Source of the DNA: Arthrobacter sp. SW1
Lineage (GTDB): Bacteria; Actinomycetota; Actinomycetes; Actinomycetales; Micrococcaceae
Assembly (NCBI RefSeq): GCF_001766675.1
Contig: NZ_MJLT01000001.1
Span: forward strand, 434,001-498,000
DNA length: 64,000 nt
Direction of reading: 5' to 3'
Shown: positions 55,886 through 64,000 of the stretch, one piece after another
How positions within the stretch are numbered: position 1 is the first letter of the stretch
How the letters are laid out: each line of letters begins with the position of its first letter
Position numbers and translations under genes: made by a program
Notes under the pieces: model-generated
What the model saw: the letters and a program-made list of their open reading frames with translations, nothing else
Databases searched by the model: none
What the model was told of the DNA's origin: nothing

Positions 55886-56866
55886 CTAGCCTTCCTTCAG
55901 CCAGCCGGCCAGCTCGGAGGCCCAGTACGTCAGCACCATGTCCGCGCCGGCGCGCTTGATACCGAGCACGGATTCCGTAACGGCGCCACGGCGGTCGATC
56001 CAGCCGTTGGCGGCAGCGGCCTCGATCATCGCGTACTCGCCGGAAATCTGGTAGGCCGCCACGGGCACGGGGCTCATGGCCGCGACGTCAGCCAGGATGT
56101 CAAGGTAGCTCATGGCCGGCTTGACCATGACCATGTCGGCGCCTTCCTCAAGGTCCAGTTCCACCTCGATGATCGCTTCGCGGCGGTTGGCGGCGTCCAT
56201 CTGGTAGCTCCGGCGGTCGCCCTTGAGCTGCGAGTCCACGGCTTCGCGGAAGGGGCCGTAGAACGCGGAGGCGTACTTTGCGGCATAGGCCAGCACGGCG
56301 GTGTTCTTGTGCCCGGCTTCCTCGAGGGCCTGGCGGATGACGGCGATCTGGCCGTCCATCATGCCGGACGGCCCCAGCACGTGCGCACCGGCGTCGGCCT
56401 GCGCCACAGCCATCTGCCCGTAGATTTCCAGCGTGGCGTCATTGTCCACGTAGCCGTTGGCGTCCAGCACGCCGCAGTGGCCGTGGTCGGTGAATTCGTC
56501 CAGGCACACGTCGCTCATGACCACCAGATCGTCGCCCACTTCGGCGCGGACGTCGCGGATGGCCTTGTTGAGCACGCCGTCCGGGTCCAGGGATGCGGAG
56601 CCGGAAGCGTCGCGCACAGCGGGAACACCGAACAGCATGATGCCGCCAACGCCCAGCTCCACGGCTTCGGCTGCGGCCCGCTTCAGGGTGTCCGTGGTGT
56701 GCTGCACGACGCCGGGCATGGAGCTGATCGGCGCGGGCTCGCTGAGGCCTTCGCGGATGAAGGCAGGCAGGATGAGGTCCGCGGGGGCCAGCCGGTTCTC
56801 GGCGGTCAGGCGGCGCATGGCCGGGGTGGTGCGGAGCCGGCGGGGGCGGTGGTGGGGGAAGCTCAT
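55886..56866 (-). CDS. hemB: Delta-aminolevulinate dehydratase HemB
   Basis: HemB condenses two 5-aminolevulinate molecules to porphobilinogen. The 326 residues contain both Schiff-base lysines ([13 protein letters not shown] and [13 protein letters not shown]). The metal region is [15 protein letters not shown], with Asp where the zinc enzymes have a second Cys, so a magnesium-type or mixed metal site is likely. The ATG overlaps the hemD stop by 4 bases. Confidence 0.97.
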   Translation of the reverse strand: MSFPHHRPRRLRTTPAMRRLTAENRLAPADLILPAFIREGLSEPAPISSMPGVVQHTTDTLKRAAAEAVELGVGGIMLFGVPAVRDASGSASLDPDGVLNKAIRDVRAEVGDDLVVMSDVCLDEFTDHGHCGVLDANGYVDNDATLEIYGQMAVAQADAGAHVLGPSGMMDGQIAVIRQALEEAGHKNTAVLAYAAKYASAFYGPFREAVDSQLKGDRRSYQMDAANRREAIIEVELDLEEGADMVMVKPAMSYLDILADVAAMSPVPVAAYQISGEYAMIEAAAANGWIDRRGAVTESVLGIKRAGADMVLTYWASELAGWLKEG

Positions 56867-57735
56867 GTCAGCCCTTCGGTAGCGAACAATTCGGTGAGGG
56901 CGGCGACGATGCCGTCCGGGGTGGGTTCCTTGGCCGTCGCGGCGACGGCGATCCCCACATCAGCCGCCTCGGCCGCCGTCGAACGGCCGATCGCGATGAA
57001 GCGGCACTCCCGCAGCGGCAGCAGGGTCGCGGCGACCCGCCGCGCGGCACTCGGTGAGGCAGCCACGACGGCGGCCAGCCCGCCGTCGTCGATCAGCGTG
57101 CGGGCGGCGGCCGGCTCCAGCAGCGGCAGCTCCCCGCCGTCGGCATCCGACCAGGCCGGGGCCTTGGCGAGTTCCGTCACCAGCCGCTCGTCCGGGCGGG
57201 CCGGGTAGTCGACCGTGCGGTAGGCGGTCACGACGGCGACCTCCGCACCCTTGGCGGCCAGGCCGCCGGAGAGGAGGGTGTCGGCGATGTCCGCCTGGGG
57301 AAGGAGGACGCGGCCGGTGCCTTCCGGCCAGACCTCGAGGAGGCCGGCGGCGGACTGGCTGCCCTCCGGTGCAAGGTCCACGCGGATACCCTCGGCCTCG
57401 AGGATCCGGCGTGAGGACGGGCCGATGGTGGCAACCCGGACGCCTGCCGGGATGAGTGCGGACAGCTCCGCTCCGCGCTCGGCGGCCTTGGCCTTCAGCG
57501 CCCGGACCGTGGTGATACTGCTGACCACGAGCCAGTCATAGTCTCCTGCCGCGAGGCCATCGAGGGCATCCCCCAGCGCCTGCTGGTCCGCCGCGCGTTC
57601 GAAATCGATCAGCGGCAGCAGCAGCGGCTCGGCACCGGCGTCGGACAGTGCCTGCGCCAGCGACGCCGCGCGGTCGGGGCTCCTCGTGATGAGGACCTTC
57701 CGGCCGCGCAACGGAGCAGCGGCAGCATTTTCCAT
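56863..57735 (-). CDS. hemD: Uroporphyrinogen-III synthase HemD
   Basis: HemD cyclises hydroxymethylbilane to uroporphyrinogen III. The 290-residue, two-domain protein starts [21 protein letters not shown] and has the family's weakly conserved motifs: [49 protein letters not shown] and [14 protein letters not shown]. Sequence conservation is low in HemD, so position between hemC and hemB is strong support. The ATG lies 4 bases beyond the hemC stop. Confidence 0.93.
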   Translation of the reverse strand: MENAAAAPLRGRKVLITRSPDRAASLAQALSDAGAEPLLLPLIDFERAADQQALGDALDGLAAGDYDWLVVSSITTVRALKAKAAERGAELSALIPAGVRVATIGPSSRRILEAEGIRVDLAPEGSQSAAGLLEVWPEGTGRVLLPQADIADTLLSGGLAAKGAEVAVVTAYRTVDYPARPDERLVTELAKAPAWSDADGGELPLLEPAAARTLIDDGGLAAVVAASPSAARRVAATLLPLRECRFIAIGRSTAAEAADVGIAVAATAKEPTPDGIVAALTELFATEGLT

Positions 57736-57739
57736 GGAC

Positions 57740-58723
57740 TCAGGAAGCGGCAAGGTCGGTAATCTCCGCGGCGCCGGCGGCCAGCAGCAGTTCCGCAACC
57801 TCAATGCCGAGCAGGGTGGCGCCGACTTCATTGAGGCCATCCGTGGCCTTCTTCTCACGCACGGTCTTCGCGCCGTCCACCGAGCAGACCACAGCCTCCA
57901 GGTAGAGCATGCTGCCCTTGCGGTAGGCGAAGGCGCCCACCGGGGCGGCGCAGCCGGCTTCGAGACGGGCCAGCACGGCACGTTCGGCCGTGACGGCGAG
58001 GCGTGTGTCCTCATCGTTCAGTGCCGCAAGGGCCTGGGCCAAGGCCTCGTTCGAGCCGCCGGCGGGGGCATCGGCGGTGCGACATTCGATCGCGAGCGAG
58101 CCCTGGCCGGGTGCCGGGAGCATGGCGTCGCTTTCGAAGTATTCGCTGATGGCGTCCAGGCGGCCGATGCGTTCCAGACCGGCCGCGGCGAGCACGACGG
58201 CGTCCAGGTCGCAGCTCTTGCCGGGCACCACGGCGTCGGTGCTGTTGCCCGGCAGTCCGGGCACGCGACCGAGGCGGGTGTCCACGTTGCCGCGGATGTC
58301 CACCACCTCGATGTCCTGGCGCAACGCGCGGAGCTGGGCGGCACGGCGGGGCGAGCCCGTGCCCACCTTGGCTCCGGCCGGAAGCTGCGCCAGGGTGAGG
58401 CCGTCACGGGTGCAGAGGACGTCGCGCACGTCCACGCGCTTCGGCGTGGCAGCGATGGTCAGCCCCGGTTCGGCACCGGTTGGCAGGTCCTTGAGCGAGT
58501 GCACGGCAACGTCGCAGCGCTTGTCCAGCAGAGCCTCGCGGAGGGCCGCCACGAACACTCCCGTACCGCCCATCTGCGACAGCGAGCCGGTCTTCACGTC
58601 GCCTTCGGTGGTGATGTGGACGAGTTCGACGTCGAAACCTCCGACCGCGGCCAGCCGGTCCGCGGTCTGCTGCGTCTGGGTCAGCGCGAGCTTGCTGGCG
58701 CGCGTACCGATCCGTACGGTCAC
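57740..58723 (-). CDS. hemC: Porphobilinogen deaminase HemC
   Basis: HemC polymerises four porphobilinogens into hydroxymethylbilane. The 327-residue enzyme has RIGTRASKLALTQTQ, HSLKDLPTG, GTGSPRRAAQLRALRQDIEV and the dipyrromethane-binding cysteine in LEAGCAAPVGAFA. Start is GTG at 58723, overlapping the hemH stop by 4 bases (GTGA). Confidence 0.97.
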   Translation of the reverse strand: MTVRIGTRASKLALTQTQQTADRLAAVGGFDVELVHITTEGDVKTGSLSQMGGTGVFVAALREALLDKRCDVAVHSLKDLPTGAEPGLTIAATPKRVDVRDVLCTRDGLTLAQLPAGAKVGTGSPRRAAQLRALRQDIEVVDIRGNVDTRLGRVPGLPGNSTDAVVPGKSCDLDAVVLAAAGLERIGRLDAISEYFESDAMLPAPGQGSLAIECRTADAPAGGSNEALAQALAALNDEDTRLAVTAERAVLARLEAGCAAPVGAFAYRKGSMLYLEAVVCSVDGAKTVREKKATDGLNEVGATLLGIEVAELLLAAGAAEITDLAAS

Positions 58724-59937
58724 TTGCCGGCCCCGGCGGGGTAAGCGTCATGGCCGGTGCCCACGGTGGAGCCGACCTCAGCAATGACGGGCTTGGTGCC
58801 ACGGAAGTTCTCGCAGCAGTTCGGACGGCACACGTCGTACCAGGGACCGAGGTCCGTCACGTGCGGGCGCTCGGCGATGTTGTTGCCGGTGGTGCGTTCG
58901 CAGATCAGGTCGACAAGTCCGGAGACGAACGCCGCATGCGTGCCCGGGGTGGGGACGCGGGTGGCTTCCATGCCGAGGTTTTTGCAGGTTTCCAGGGCCT
59001 CGGTGTCCAGGTCCCAGGCGACTTCCATGTGGTCGCTGACGAAGCCGAGCGGGACGATGACCACGCCGAGGACGCCCTCGGGCGCGATCTCTTCGAGGTG
59101 GTCGTTGATGTCCGGTTCCAGCCACGGAATGTGCGGGGCGCCGGAGCGGGACTGGTACACGAGGTCCCATGCCACGTTGGGAGCCACGGCGTCCATGATC
59201 GCGCTGGCGTTCGCCAGGTGCTGCGCGGCGTAGGCCGAACCTTCGGCAAATTCGCGCGGTTCGTCGTCCGACTTGCCGGCAGCTTCGGCGTCGCGGGTGG
59301 GGATGGAGTGCGTTGCAAAGAGCACGCGGATCTTCGAATCCGGATCCTCGATTCCGGCAGCGGCGAGCTTGCCGCGGATTTCCTCCAGGCCGGCCGCCGT
59401 TCCCTCAAGGAAGGGCTGCACCACGCCGGGGTGGTCGAAGTACTGGCGGATCTTGTCCACCTGGAGCTTGCCGTCCAGGCCGGTCTCCGTCAGGGCCATG
59501 CCGATGTCCTCACGGTACTGGCGGCAGCTGGAGTAGCAGGAGTAGATGCTGGTGGTGAGCATCAGCAGTCGGCGGTGGCCGGCGTCGTACGCGTCCTGCA
59601 GGACAGGCGCGATGTAGGGATCCCAGTTACGGTTGCCCCACAGCACGGGCAGCTCGATGCCGCGGGCGGCGAGCTCGGCCTCGATGGCGGCCTTCAGTTC
59701 GCGGTTCTGCTGGTTGATGGGGCTGATGCCGCCGAAGGCGCGGTAGTGGTGCGAAACCTCTTCCAGCCGCTCATCCGGGATGCCGCGGCCGCGGGTCACA
59801 TTGCGCAGGAAGGGAATGACATCCTCCTGGCCCTCCGGGCCACCGAAGGAAGCCAGCAGCACGGCGTCATACTGCAGCGGTTCCATGCGCCCGCGTTCCG
59901 TAACCTCGTTAAGCTCCGTGGAGACGCTGAGGCTCAT
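58720..59937 (-). CDS. hemH: Coproporphyrin ferrochelatase HemH/CpfC
   Basis: The 405-residue enzyme inserts iron into coproporphyrin III in the actinobacterial route. Family motifs are YDAVLLASFGGPEG, HHYRAFGGISPIN, VLWGNRNWDPYI, FATHSIPTRD (with the metal-site His) and FVSDHMEVAWDLD. The C-terminal cluster VCRPNCCENF, with a mid-protein cysteine, matches the [2Fe-2S] ligands known in actinobacterial ferrochelatases. The start at 59937 overlaps the hemQ stop by 4 bases. The open frame extends further upstream but without similarity. Confidence 0.96.
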   Translation of the reverse strand: MSLSVSTELNEVTERGRMEPLQYDAVLLASFGGPEGQEDVIPFLRNVTRGRGIPDERLEEVSHHYRAFGGISPINQQNRELKAAIEAELAARGIELPVLWGNRNWDPYIAPVLQDAYDAGHRRLLMLTTSIYSCYSSCRQYREDIGMALTETGLDGKLQVDKIRQYFDHPGVVQPFLEGTAAGLEEIRGKLAAAGIEDPDSKIRVLFATHSIPTRDAEAAGKSDDEPREFAEGSAYAAQHLANASAIMDAVAPNVAWDLVYQSRSGAPHIPWLEPDINDHLEEIAPEGVLGVVIVPLGFVSDHMEVAWDLDTEALETCKNLGMEATRVPTPGTHAAFVSGLVDLICERTTGNNIAERPHVTDLGPWYDVCRPNCCENFRGTKPVIAEVGSTVGTGHDAYPAGAGK

Positions 59938-60635
59938 GCCAGGACCTCGGCGATCTCCGCGGCGCTGACGCGGCGGCCGGTGTAGAACGGGATCTCTTCG
60001 CGGACGTGGTTGCGGGCATCCGTGGCGCGCAGGTGGCGCATGAGGTCCACAAGGTCCACCAGCTCCGGGGCTTCCAGGCCGAGGATCCATTCCCAGTCGC
60101 CCAAGGCGAAGGAGGACACGGTGTTGGAAATGACCTGCGGGAAGTCGCGGCCGAGGAGGCCGTGGTCGCGGAGCATCTTGCCGCGCTCTTCGGCGGGCAG
60201 CAGGTACCACTCGTAGGAGCGGACGAAGGGGTACACGCAGAGCCAGGTGCTGGGCTCGACGCCGCGGGAGAAGGCCGGGGTGTGGTTCTTGGCGAACTCG
60301 GCTTCGCGGTGCACGCCCATGGCGGACCAGACGATCTCGGTGCCTTCGAACAGGGCGCTGCGGCGGATGTCGCGGACGGCGGCCTGGAGGGCCTCGGGCT
60401 TGGCGCCGTGCAGCCAGACCATGATGTCAGCGTCGGCGCGCATGGCGGAAACGTCATAGCTGCCGCGCAGGACAACGCCGTCCTCGGCCAGCTTGGCGGT
60501 CAGTTTCTCGAATCCGGCGGCAGCGTCGCTGCTGCGCTGGATGTCTGCCGAACGCTTGAAGACAGTCCACAGGGTGAAGAACTGTTCTTCGTTCTCAGCA
60601 GTTTTAGTGACAGATTCGGCAGAAGTGTGGCTCAT
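59934..60635 (-). CDS. hemQ: Coproheme decarboxylase HemQ
   Basis: HemQ (chlorite dismutase fold) decarboxylates iron-coproporphyrin to protoheme, the last step of this route. The 233-residue product has EEQFFTLWTVFKRS, MRADADIMVWLHGAKPEAL, the Tyr-containing YPFVRSYEWYLL, MLRDHGLLGRDF with the probable heme-ligand His, and LGDWEWILGLEA. An 80-base gap to hemY contains the inverted repeat TTCTAC/GTAGAA (60681-60697), which may be regulatory. Confidence 0.96.
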   Translation of the reverse strand: MSHTSAESVTKTAENEEQFFTLWTVFKRSADIQRSSDAAAGFEKLTAKLAEDGVVLRGSYDVSAMRADADIMVWLHGAKPEALQAAVRDIRRSALFEGTEIVWSAMGVHREAEFAKNHTPAFSRGVEPSTWLCVYPFVRSYEWYLLPAEERGKMLRDHGLLGRDFPQVISNTVSSFALGDWEWILGLEAPELVDLVDLMRHLRATDARNHVREEIPFYTGRRVSAAEIAEVLA

Positions 60636-60715
60636 GGTTCAAGTTTGCCCTTTGTTAGGTACTAAGTCGAAACGGATCAGTTCTACAACGCGTAGAAGTG
60701 TTTTATTTCACAAGA

Positions 60716-62236
60716 TCATGGCTTTTCAGCGCTCCGGGCGGCCTCCGGGAAGGCAGCATTGAGCTGCCTTTCGGTGTCGGCGACAACCGCCGCCAGGCCG
60801 TTGCCGGCCAACCAGCCGCCCACCAGGATCAGCCCGCCGGCCTGCGCGGCCACCTTCCGGACCTCGGCCACCCGTTGCTTGTGCCCGACGGCAGCAAACG
60901 GCAGGGCTCCGGCCCAGCGGACCACATCCCAGTCGAGCACGTCCTCCGTGCCCAGTTGTACGCCCAGCAAGGTGGAAGCATCGTGGAGCGCGGCGTCAAG
61001 AAGCGCGGCGTCGTCCAGGGTTGCCGGATCCGCATCGGCACCGGCCGTTCCGCCGTGCGCCCGGCCGTAGGAGAGCCGCAGCACGTGCGTTCCAGGCCCG
61101 GCTTCTTCGGCAAGCCAGTCCCATTTCGCCGTGGCATGGGTCAGCGCCTTGGCCTGGATCCCAGCTACCTGCGGAGCCACAAGGATTCCCGTGCCGCGCG
61201 GCCGCGAATCGAGTTCGGGCTTATCCAGGACCAGGCTGACCAGGCTGACCAACGGCCCGGCAGCCGGGCGGAGCGCCGCGAGTTCCGGCAGCTCTGACTC
61301 CAGCAGCCCGACGGCGGCGGGACCGTCGAGCGCGACGACGAGCCGTCCGGCGTCGTACGCCTGCGTCCCGCTGCCGCCGGTGGCACTGATCCGCCACGCA
61401 CCGTCCACGCGCGAGACGGACTCCACGCGCGTTTCCGGAAGCAGCGTCACGTTGCGCTTGCGAAGATCCGCAAGCAGCGCAGTGATGAGGGTATTCATGC
61501 CACCGGCAAGCCCGGCGACGGCCGACCCGGCCTTCTTCGCACCGCCCGCGCCGGCGGAGGCACCCACCACCCGGCGCTGCTGCGCGACGGCGGCCGCCAG
61601 GGATCCTGTGCTCCGCAACGCGGCGCGCAGGCCGGGGGCCACCATGTCGATATCGAGCAATTCCGGATCGGCCGAATGCACGCCGCCCACCACCGGGGAC
61701 ACCAGCCGGTCCAGCACGCGCCGGCCCATCCGGGCACGGACCAGGGAAGCGACGCTGGTCACCTCTCCCCCGGCGCCCACGGACGCGGGAAGCCAGCGGT
61801 CGAGCGTTGCCCGGAGGGCGCCTGCCAGGCCCAGTGAGCGGCGGACTTCCGGGTCCCACGGGTTGGCGGGGATTCCGAGCACGCCGGTCTTGGGCAGTTC
61901 CTGCGGGCCGTCCGGCAGCTGTACCCAGGCACCGCCCGGATTCGGGGCCACGATGCGGTCCGCCAGGCCAAGTTCTGCGGCGAGGTCTGCCACGGCTGTG
62001 GAGCGGGTGGCGAAGGATTCCGCGCCGCTGTCCAGGCCCAGGCCGCCGAGTTCGTGCCTGCCGACGCAGCCGCCCCAGTCCGCCCGGGCTTCCAGTACCG
62101 TGACGGCCAGGCCGGACGCGGCGAGCCCGCGGGCCGCGAGCAGCCCGGAGATTCCGCCGCCGACGACGACGGCAGTTGCCGCAGCGTCCCGGCCCCCCGG
62201 GTCCTTGCTTGCCGGCGCTGCCGGCCGGCTGTGCAC
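60716..62236 (-). CDS. hemY: Coproporphyrinogen III oxidase HemY/CgoX
   Basis: This FAD enzyme oxidises coproporphyrinogen III to coproporphyrin III. The 506 residues begin with a dinucleotide-binding motif (AVVVGGGISGLLAARGLA, VLEARADWGG), contain GLDSGAESFATRS and the amine-oxidase-like LAGGMNTLITAL, and end with the FAD motif LILVGGWLAGNGLAAVVAD. The start is GTG, three bases after hemE, with a GGAGTAG ribosome site. In the presence of hemQ it should act on coproporphyrinogen. Confidence 0.95.
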   Translation of the reverse strand: MHSRPAAPASKDPGGRDAAATAVVVGGGISGLLAARGLAASGLAVTVLEARADWGGCVGRHELGGLGLDSGAESFATRSTAVADLAAELGLADRIVAPNPGGAWVQLPDGPQELPKTGVLGIPANPWDPEVRRSLGLAGALRATLDRWLPASVGAGGEVTSVASLVRARMGRRVLDRLVSPVVGGVHSADPELLDIDMVAPGLRAALRSTGSLAAAVAQQRRVVGASAGAGGAKKAGSAVAGLAGGMNTLITALLADLRKRNVTLLPETRVESVSRVDGAWRISATGGSGTQAYDAGRLVVALDGPAAVGLLESELPELAALRPAAGPLVSLVSLVLDKPELDSRPRGTGILVAPQVAGIQAKALTHATAKWDWLAEEAGPGTHVLRLSYGRAHGGTAGADADPATLDDAALLDAALHDASTLLGVQLGTEDVLDWDVVRWAGALPFAAVGHKQRVAEVRKVAAQAGGLILVGGWLAGNGLAAVVADTERQLNAAFPEAARSAEKP

Positions 62237-62239
62237 GGG

Positions 62240-63373
62240 CTACTCCGCCGGGATCGAGTGGATGAGTTCCACCACGCGGGTCAGGACGGTGGGGTCCGTT
62301 TCGGGCGGCACGCCGTGGCCGAGGTTGAGCACATGGCCGGGCGCGCCGGCGCCGGCGGCGATCACCGAACGGACGTGGGCTTCGAGGACCTCCCACGGAG
62401 CGGAGAGCAGGGCGGGGTCGATGTTGCCCTGCAGCGGAACGGTGCCGCCGAGGCGGCGGTTGGCTTCATCGAGGGGAAGGCGGTAGTCGACGCCCACCAC
62501 GTCCACGCCCACGTCGCGCATGGCGACGAGGAGCTCGGAGGTTCCGGTGCCGAAGTGGATGAGCGGGGCGCCGAGGTGGCGGACGTGGTCCAGGGCGCGG
62601 ACCGAGGCAGGGGCGACGTACTTGCTGTAGTCGGCCAGGCCGAGGGAACCCGCCCAGGAGTCGAAGAGCTGGCCGGCGGAGGCACCGGCTTCCAGCTGGG
62701 CGCGCAGGAACAGGCCGGAAGCGTCGGCCGCCCAGTTGGCCAGGGCAGCCCAGGTCTCCGGGTCTGCGTGCATCATGGTGCGCGGGCCGAGGTGGTCGCG
62801 GGACGGGCGGCCTTCCACCATGTAGGCAGCCAGGGTGAAGGGGGCGCCGGCGAAGCCGATCAGCGGGGTGCTGCCGAGCTCGGCCACGGTCAGGCGGACG
62901 GCATCCCGGATGGGTTCCAGCGATTCCCACGTCAACTGCGGCAGGGCGGCAACATCGGCAGCGGTGCGGACCGGCTTGTCCAGCACAGGGCCCACGCCGG
63001 GAACGATGTCCACGCCCACGCCGGCCAGCTTCAACGGGATGACGATGTCGGAGAAGAAGATGCCGGCGTCCACGTCATGGCGGCGGACCGGCTGCAGGGT
63101 GATTTCAGAGGCCAGTTCCGGGCGCAGGCAGGAATCCAGCATGGCCACACCCTCGCGCACCTTCAGGTACTCCGGCAGGGAACGGCCGGCCTGGCGCATG
63201 AACCACACCGGGCGGCGGCTCGGCTTCCGGCCGTGGTACGCCTGGATCAGCGGCGAGTCCGCGGTGCGGCCGTCCATGAGGGGGTGGCCGGCGTGGAGTC
63301 CGGTTGCCGCGGCGTCGCCGGCGGTGGAAGGGGCAGGCCGGGCGGAACCCGGCAGGGCAGAGCTGGAAGTCAT
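62240..63373 (-). CDS. hemE: Uroporphyrinogen decarboxylase HemE
   Basis: HemE removes four carboxyl groups from uroporphyrinogen III to give coproporphyrinogen III. The 377 residues include [49 protein letters not shown], and the Asp/Tyr motifs characteristic of the family. I chose ATG 63373 (MTSSSALPG) with GAAGGC upstream; the frame is open 33 codons more but crosses the hemA promoter region. It is the first gene of the leftward hemE-Y-Q-H-C-D-B group. Confidence 0.96.
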   Translation of the reverse strand: MTSSSALPGSARPAPSTAGDAAATGLHAGHPLMDGRTADSPLIQAYHGRKPSRRPVWFMRQAGRSLPEYLKVREGVAMLDSCLRPELASEITLQPVRRHDVDAGIFFSDIVIPLKLAGVGVDIVPGVGPVLDKPVRTAADVAALPQLTWESLEPIRDAVRLTVAELGSTPLIGFAGAPFTLAAYMVEGRPSRDHLGPRTMMHADPETWAALANWAADASGLFLRAQLEAGASAGQLFDSWAGSLGLADYSKYVAPASVRALDHVRHLGAPLIHFGTGTSELLVAMRDVGVDVVGVDYRLPLDEANRRLGGTVPLQGNIDPALLSAPWEVLEAHVRSVIAAGAGAPGHVLNLGHGVPPETDPTVLTRVVELIHSIPAE

Positions 63374-63507
63374 GCCTTCGATTGTGCCCAACATCAGGGA
63401 CGAAAGATAACGACAGTCTGTCGCCGGGCAGGCCACGTGGCCACCATCACAGCCGGCAGTGGCAGGAACCATGCCGCGCCTGTTGTTCTACCGGGCACCG
63501 AAAAAGC

Positions 63508-63513
63508 TATGAT
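63508..63513 (+). promoter_or_regulatory. -10-like element of hemA
   Basis: TATGAT lies nine bases before the GTG start of hemA. No Shine-Dalgarno is visible, so the mRNA may have a leader of only a few bases. The -35 is unclear. Confidence 0.4.
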
Positions 63514-63522
63514 GGCTCTGCT

Positions 63523-64000
63523 GTGGTTCTTTTTTCTCTCGTGGCGACCCACGCCGACATCGACCTTGAGACCGTTGCTCAACTGAGCACCGGTTCTTCT
63601 GCGCTTGCTTCCGCCGCCCTGGCTGAAAGCGGCTTGGTTTCCGGCGCCGTTGTCCTCGCCACTTGCAACCGTTACGAAATCTACGGCGAGACCGCGCATG
63701 CCGAGGACCTCGAGGCGGCACGCTCGGCATTGGTCGGCCAGATCAGCGGGCTCAGCGGCCTGAACGAACAGCTCGTCTCCAAGGCCTTCAGCACCAACAG
63801 TGGACCCGAGGTCAGCCGGCACCTGTTCGCCGTGAGCGCAGGGCTGGATTCCGCCGTCGTGGGCGAACGCGAAATCGCCGGCCAGGTACGCCGCGCCCTC
63901 ATCACCGCCCAGCACGAAGGCACCGCTTCCCCGGGCCTCGTCCGGCTCTTCCAGGCTGCATCGAAGACCGCGAAGGATGTCGGCGCCCAGACCGCGCTCG
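63523..64000 (+). CDS. hemA: Glutamyl-tRNA reductase HemA (partial, 3' end outside window)
   Basis: HemA reduces glutamyl-tRNA to glutamate-1-semialdehyde, the first step of heme synthesis. The 159 visible residues include the catalytic cysteine motif [13 protein letters not shown] and [24 protein letters not shown]. The start is GTG at 63523. The gene is divergent from hemE, about 150 bases away, so the pathway entry and middle genes share a promoter region. Confidence 0.96.
   Translation, partial: MVLFSLVATHADIDLETVAQLSTGSSALASAALAESGLVSGAVVLATCNRYEIYGETAHAEDLEAARSALVGQISGLSGLNEQLVSKAFSTNSGPEVSRHLFAVSAGLDSAVVGEREIAGQVRRALITAQHEGTASPGLVRLFQAASKTAKDVGAQTAL

Noticed and set aside
60681..60697. 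TTCTAC-N5-GTAGAA between hemY and hemQ as a terminator
   Set aside because: The stem is only six bases. It is followed by a T-rich tract only in the plus direction, whereas the genes run leftward. I mention it only as possibly regulatory.

Overview
The window is high-GC actinobacterial chromosome, most like Arthrobacter/Pseudarthrobacter (Micrococcaceae). Support: strong GC third-position bias, many GTG/TTG starts, leaderless-looking genes, an AdnAB/UvrD2 repair block, a coproporphyrin-dependent heme cluster, and a TipA-type MerR regulator. I see no insertion sequences, prophage genes, CRISPR array or rRNA. It reads as ordinary chromosome with a few unusual gene pairs.

Layout. 1-4692 (-): peptide ABC transporter (binding lipoprotein, two permeases, ATPase running off the left edge). 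5075-7564: a stand-alone caspase-like (C14) protease tail to tail with an HExxH metallopeptidase. 7697-12730: a sulfur/Fe-S block with mnmA, a ferredoxin reductase, a cysteine desulfurase, a SufR-like regulator with five C-terminal cysteines, and DoxX. Two copies of the same inverted repeat (TCTAAA-N15-TTTAGA) precede the reductase and doxX. 12742-17178: a lipoprotein, J-domain protein, TrmL, TipA-like regulator, gluconokinase and PIG-L deacetylase. 17182-18942: ETF alpha and beta. 19167-24130: HtrA-type protease, then a TPM/coiled-coil/Gly-rich membrane protein followed by PspA (envelope stress). 24225-29104: acyl-CoA dehydrogenase, cytochrome b-like protein, alpha/beta hydrolase and LuxR regulator. 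29276-29556: two tandem initiator tRNA genes.

29722-48148 is a conserved actinobacterial block resembling the M. tuberculosis Rv3193c-Rv3204 neighbourhood: UPF0182 protein, PDZ/Lon-like protease, DUF2342 zincin, YgjP-like metallopeptidase, uvrD2, nudC, a phosphotransferase-like protein lacking a metal-binding Asp, adnB, adnA and an alkyltransferase-like protein. A DEDDh exonuclease follows. 49260-51811 (+) is a polar amino-acid ABC transporter. 51906-53216 is a GH3 lipoprotein.

53312-64000 is the heme cluster: hemE-hemY-hemQ-hemH-hemC-hemD-hemB in tightly spaced, often overlapping order on the minus strand, then an LLM-class flavin oxidoreductase and hemL. A divergent hemA is cut by the right edge. 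HemQ with HemY/CgoX and a cysteine-rich ferrochelatase indicates the coproporphyrin-dependent route.

Most interesting for follow-up: (1) the caspase-like/metallopeptidase pair; (2) the SufR-like regulator with its shared operator; (3) the TipA-like gene, which carries a MerR-type promoter, a leaderless start and a strong internal Shine-Dalgarno/ATG that would make a TipAS-like short form.
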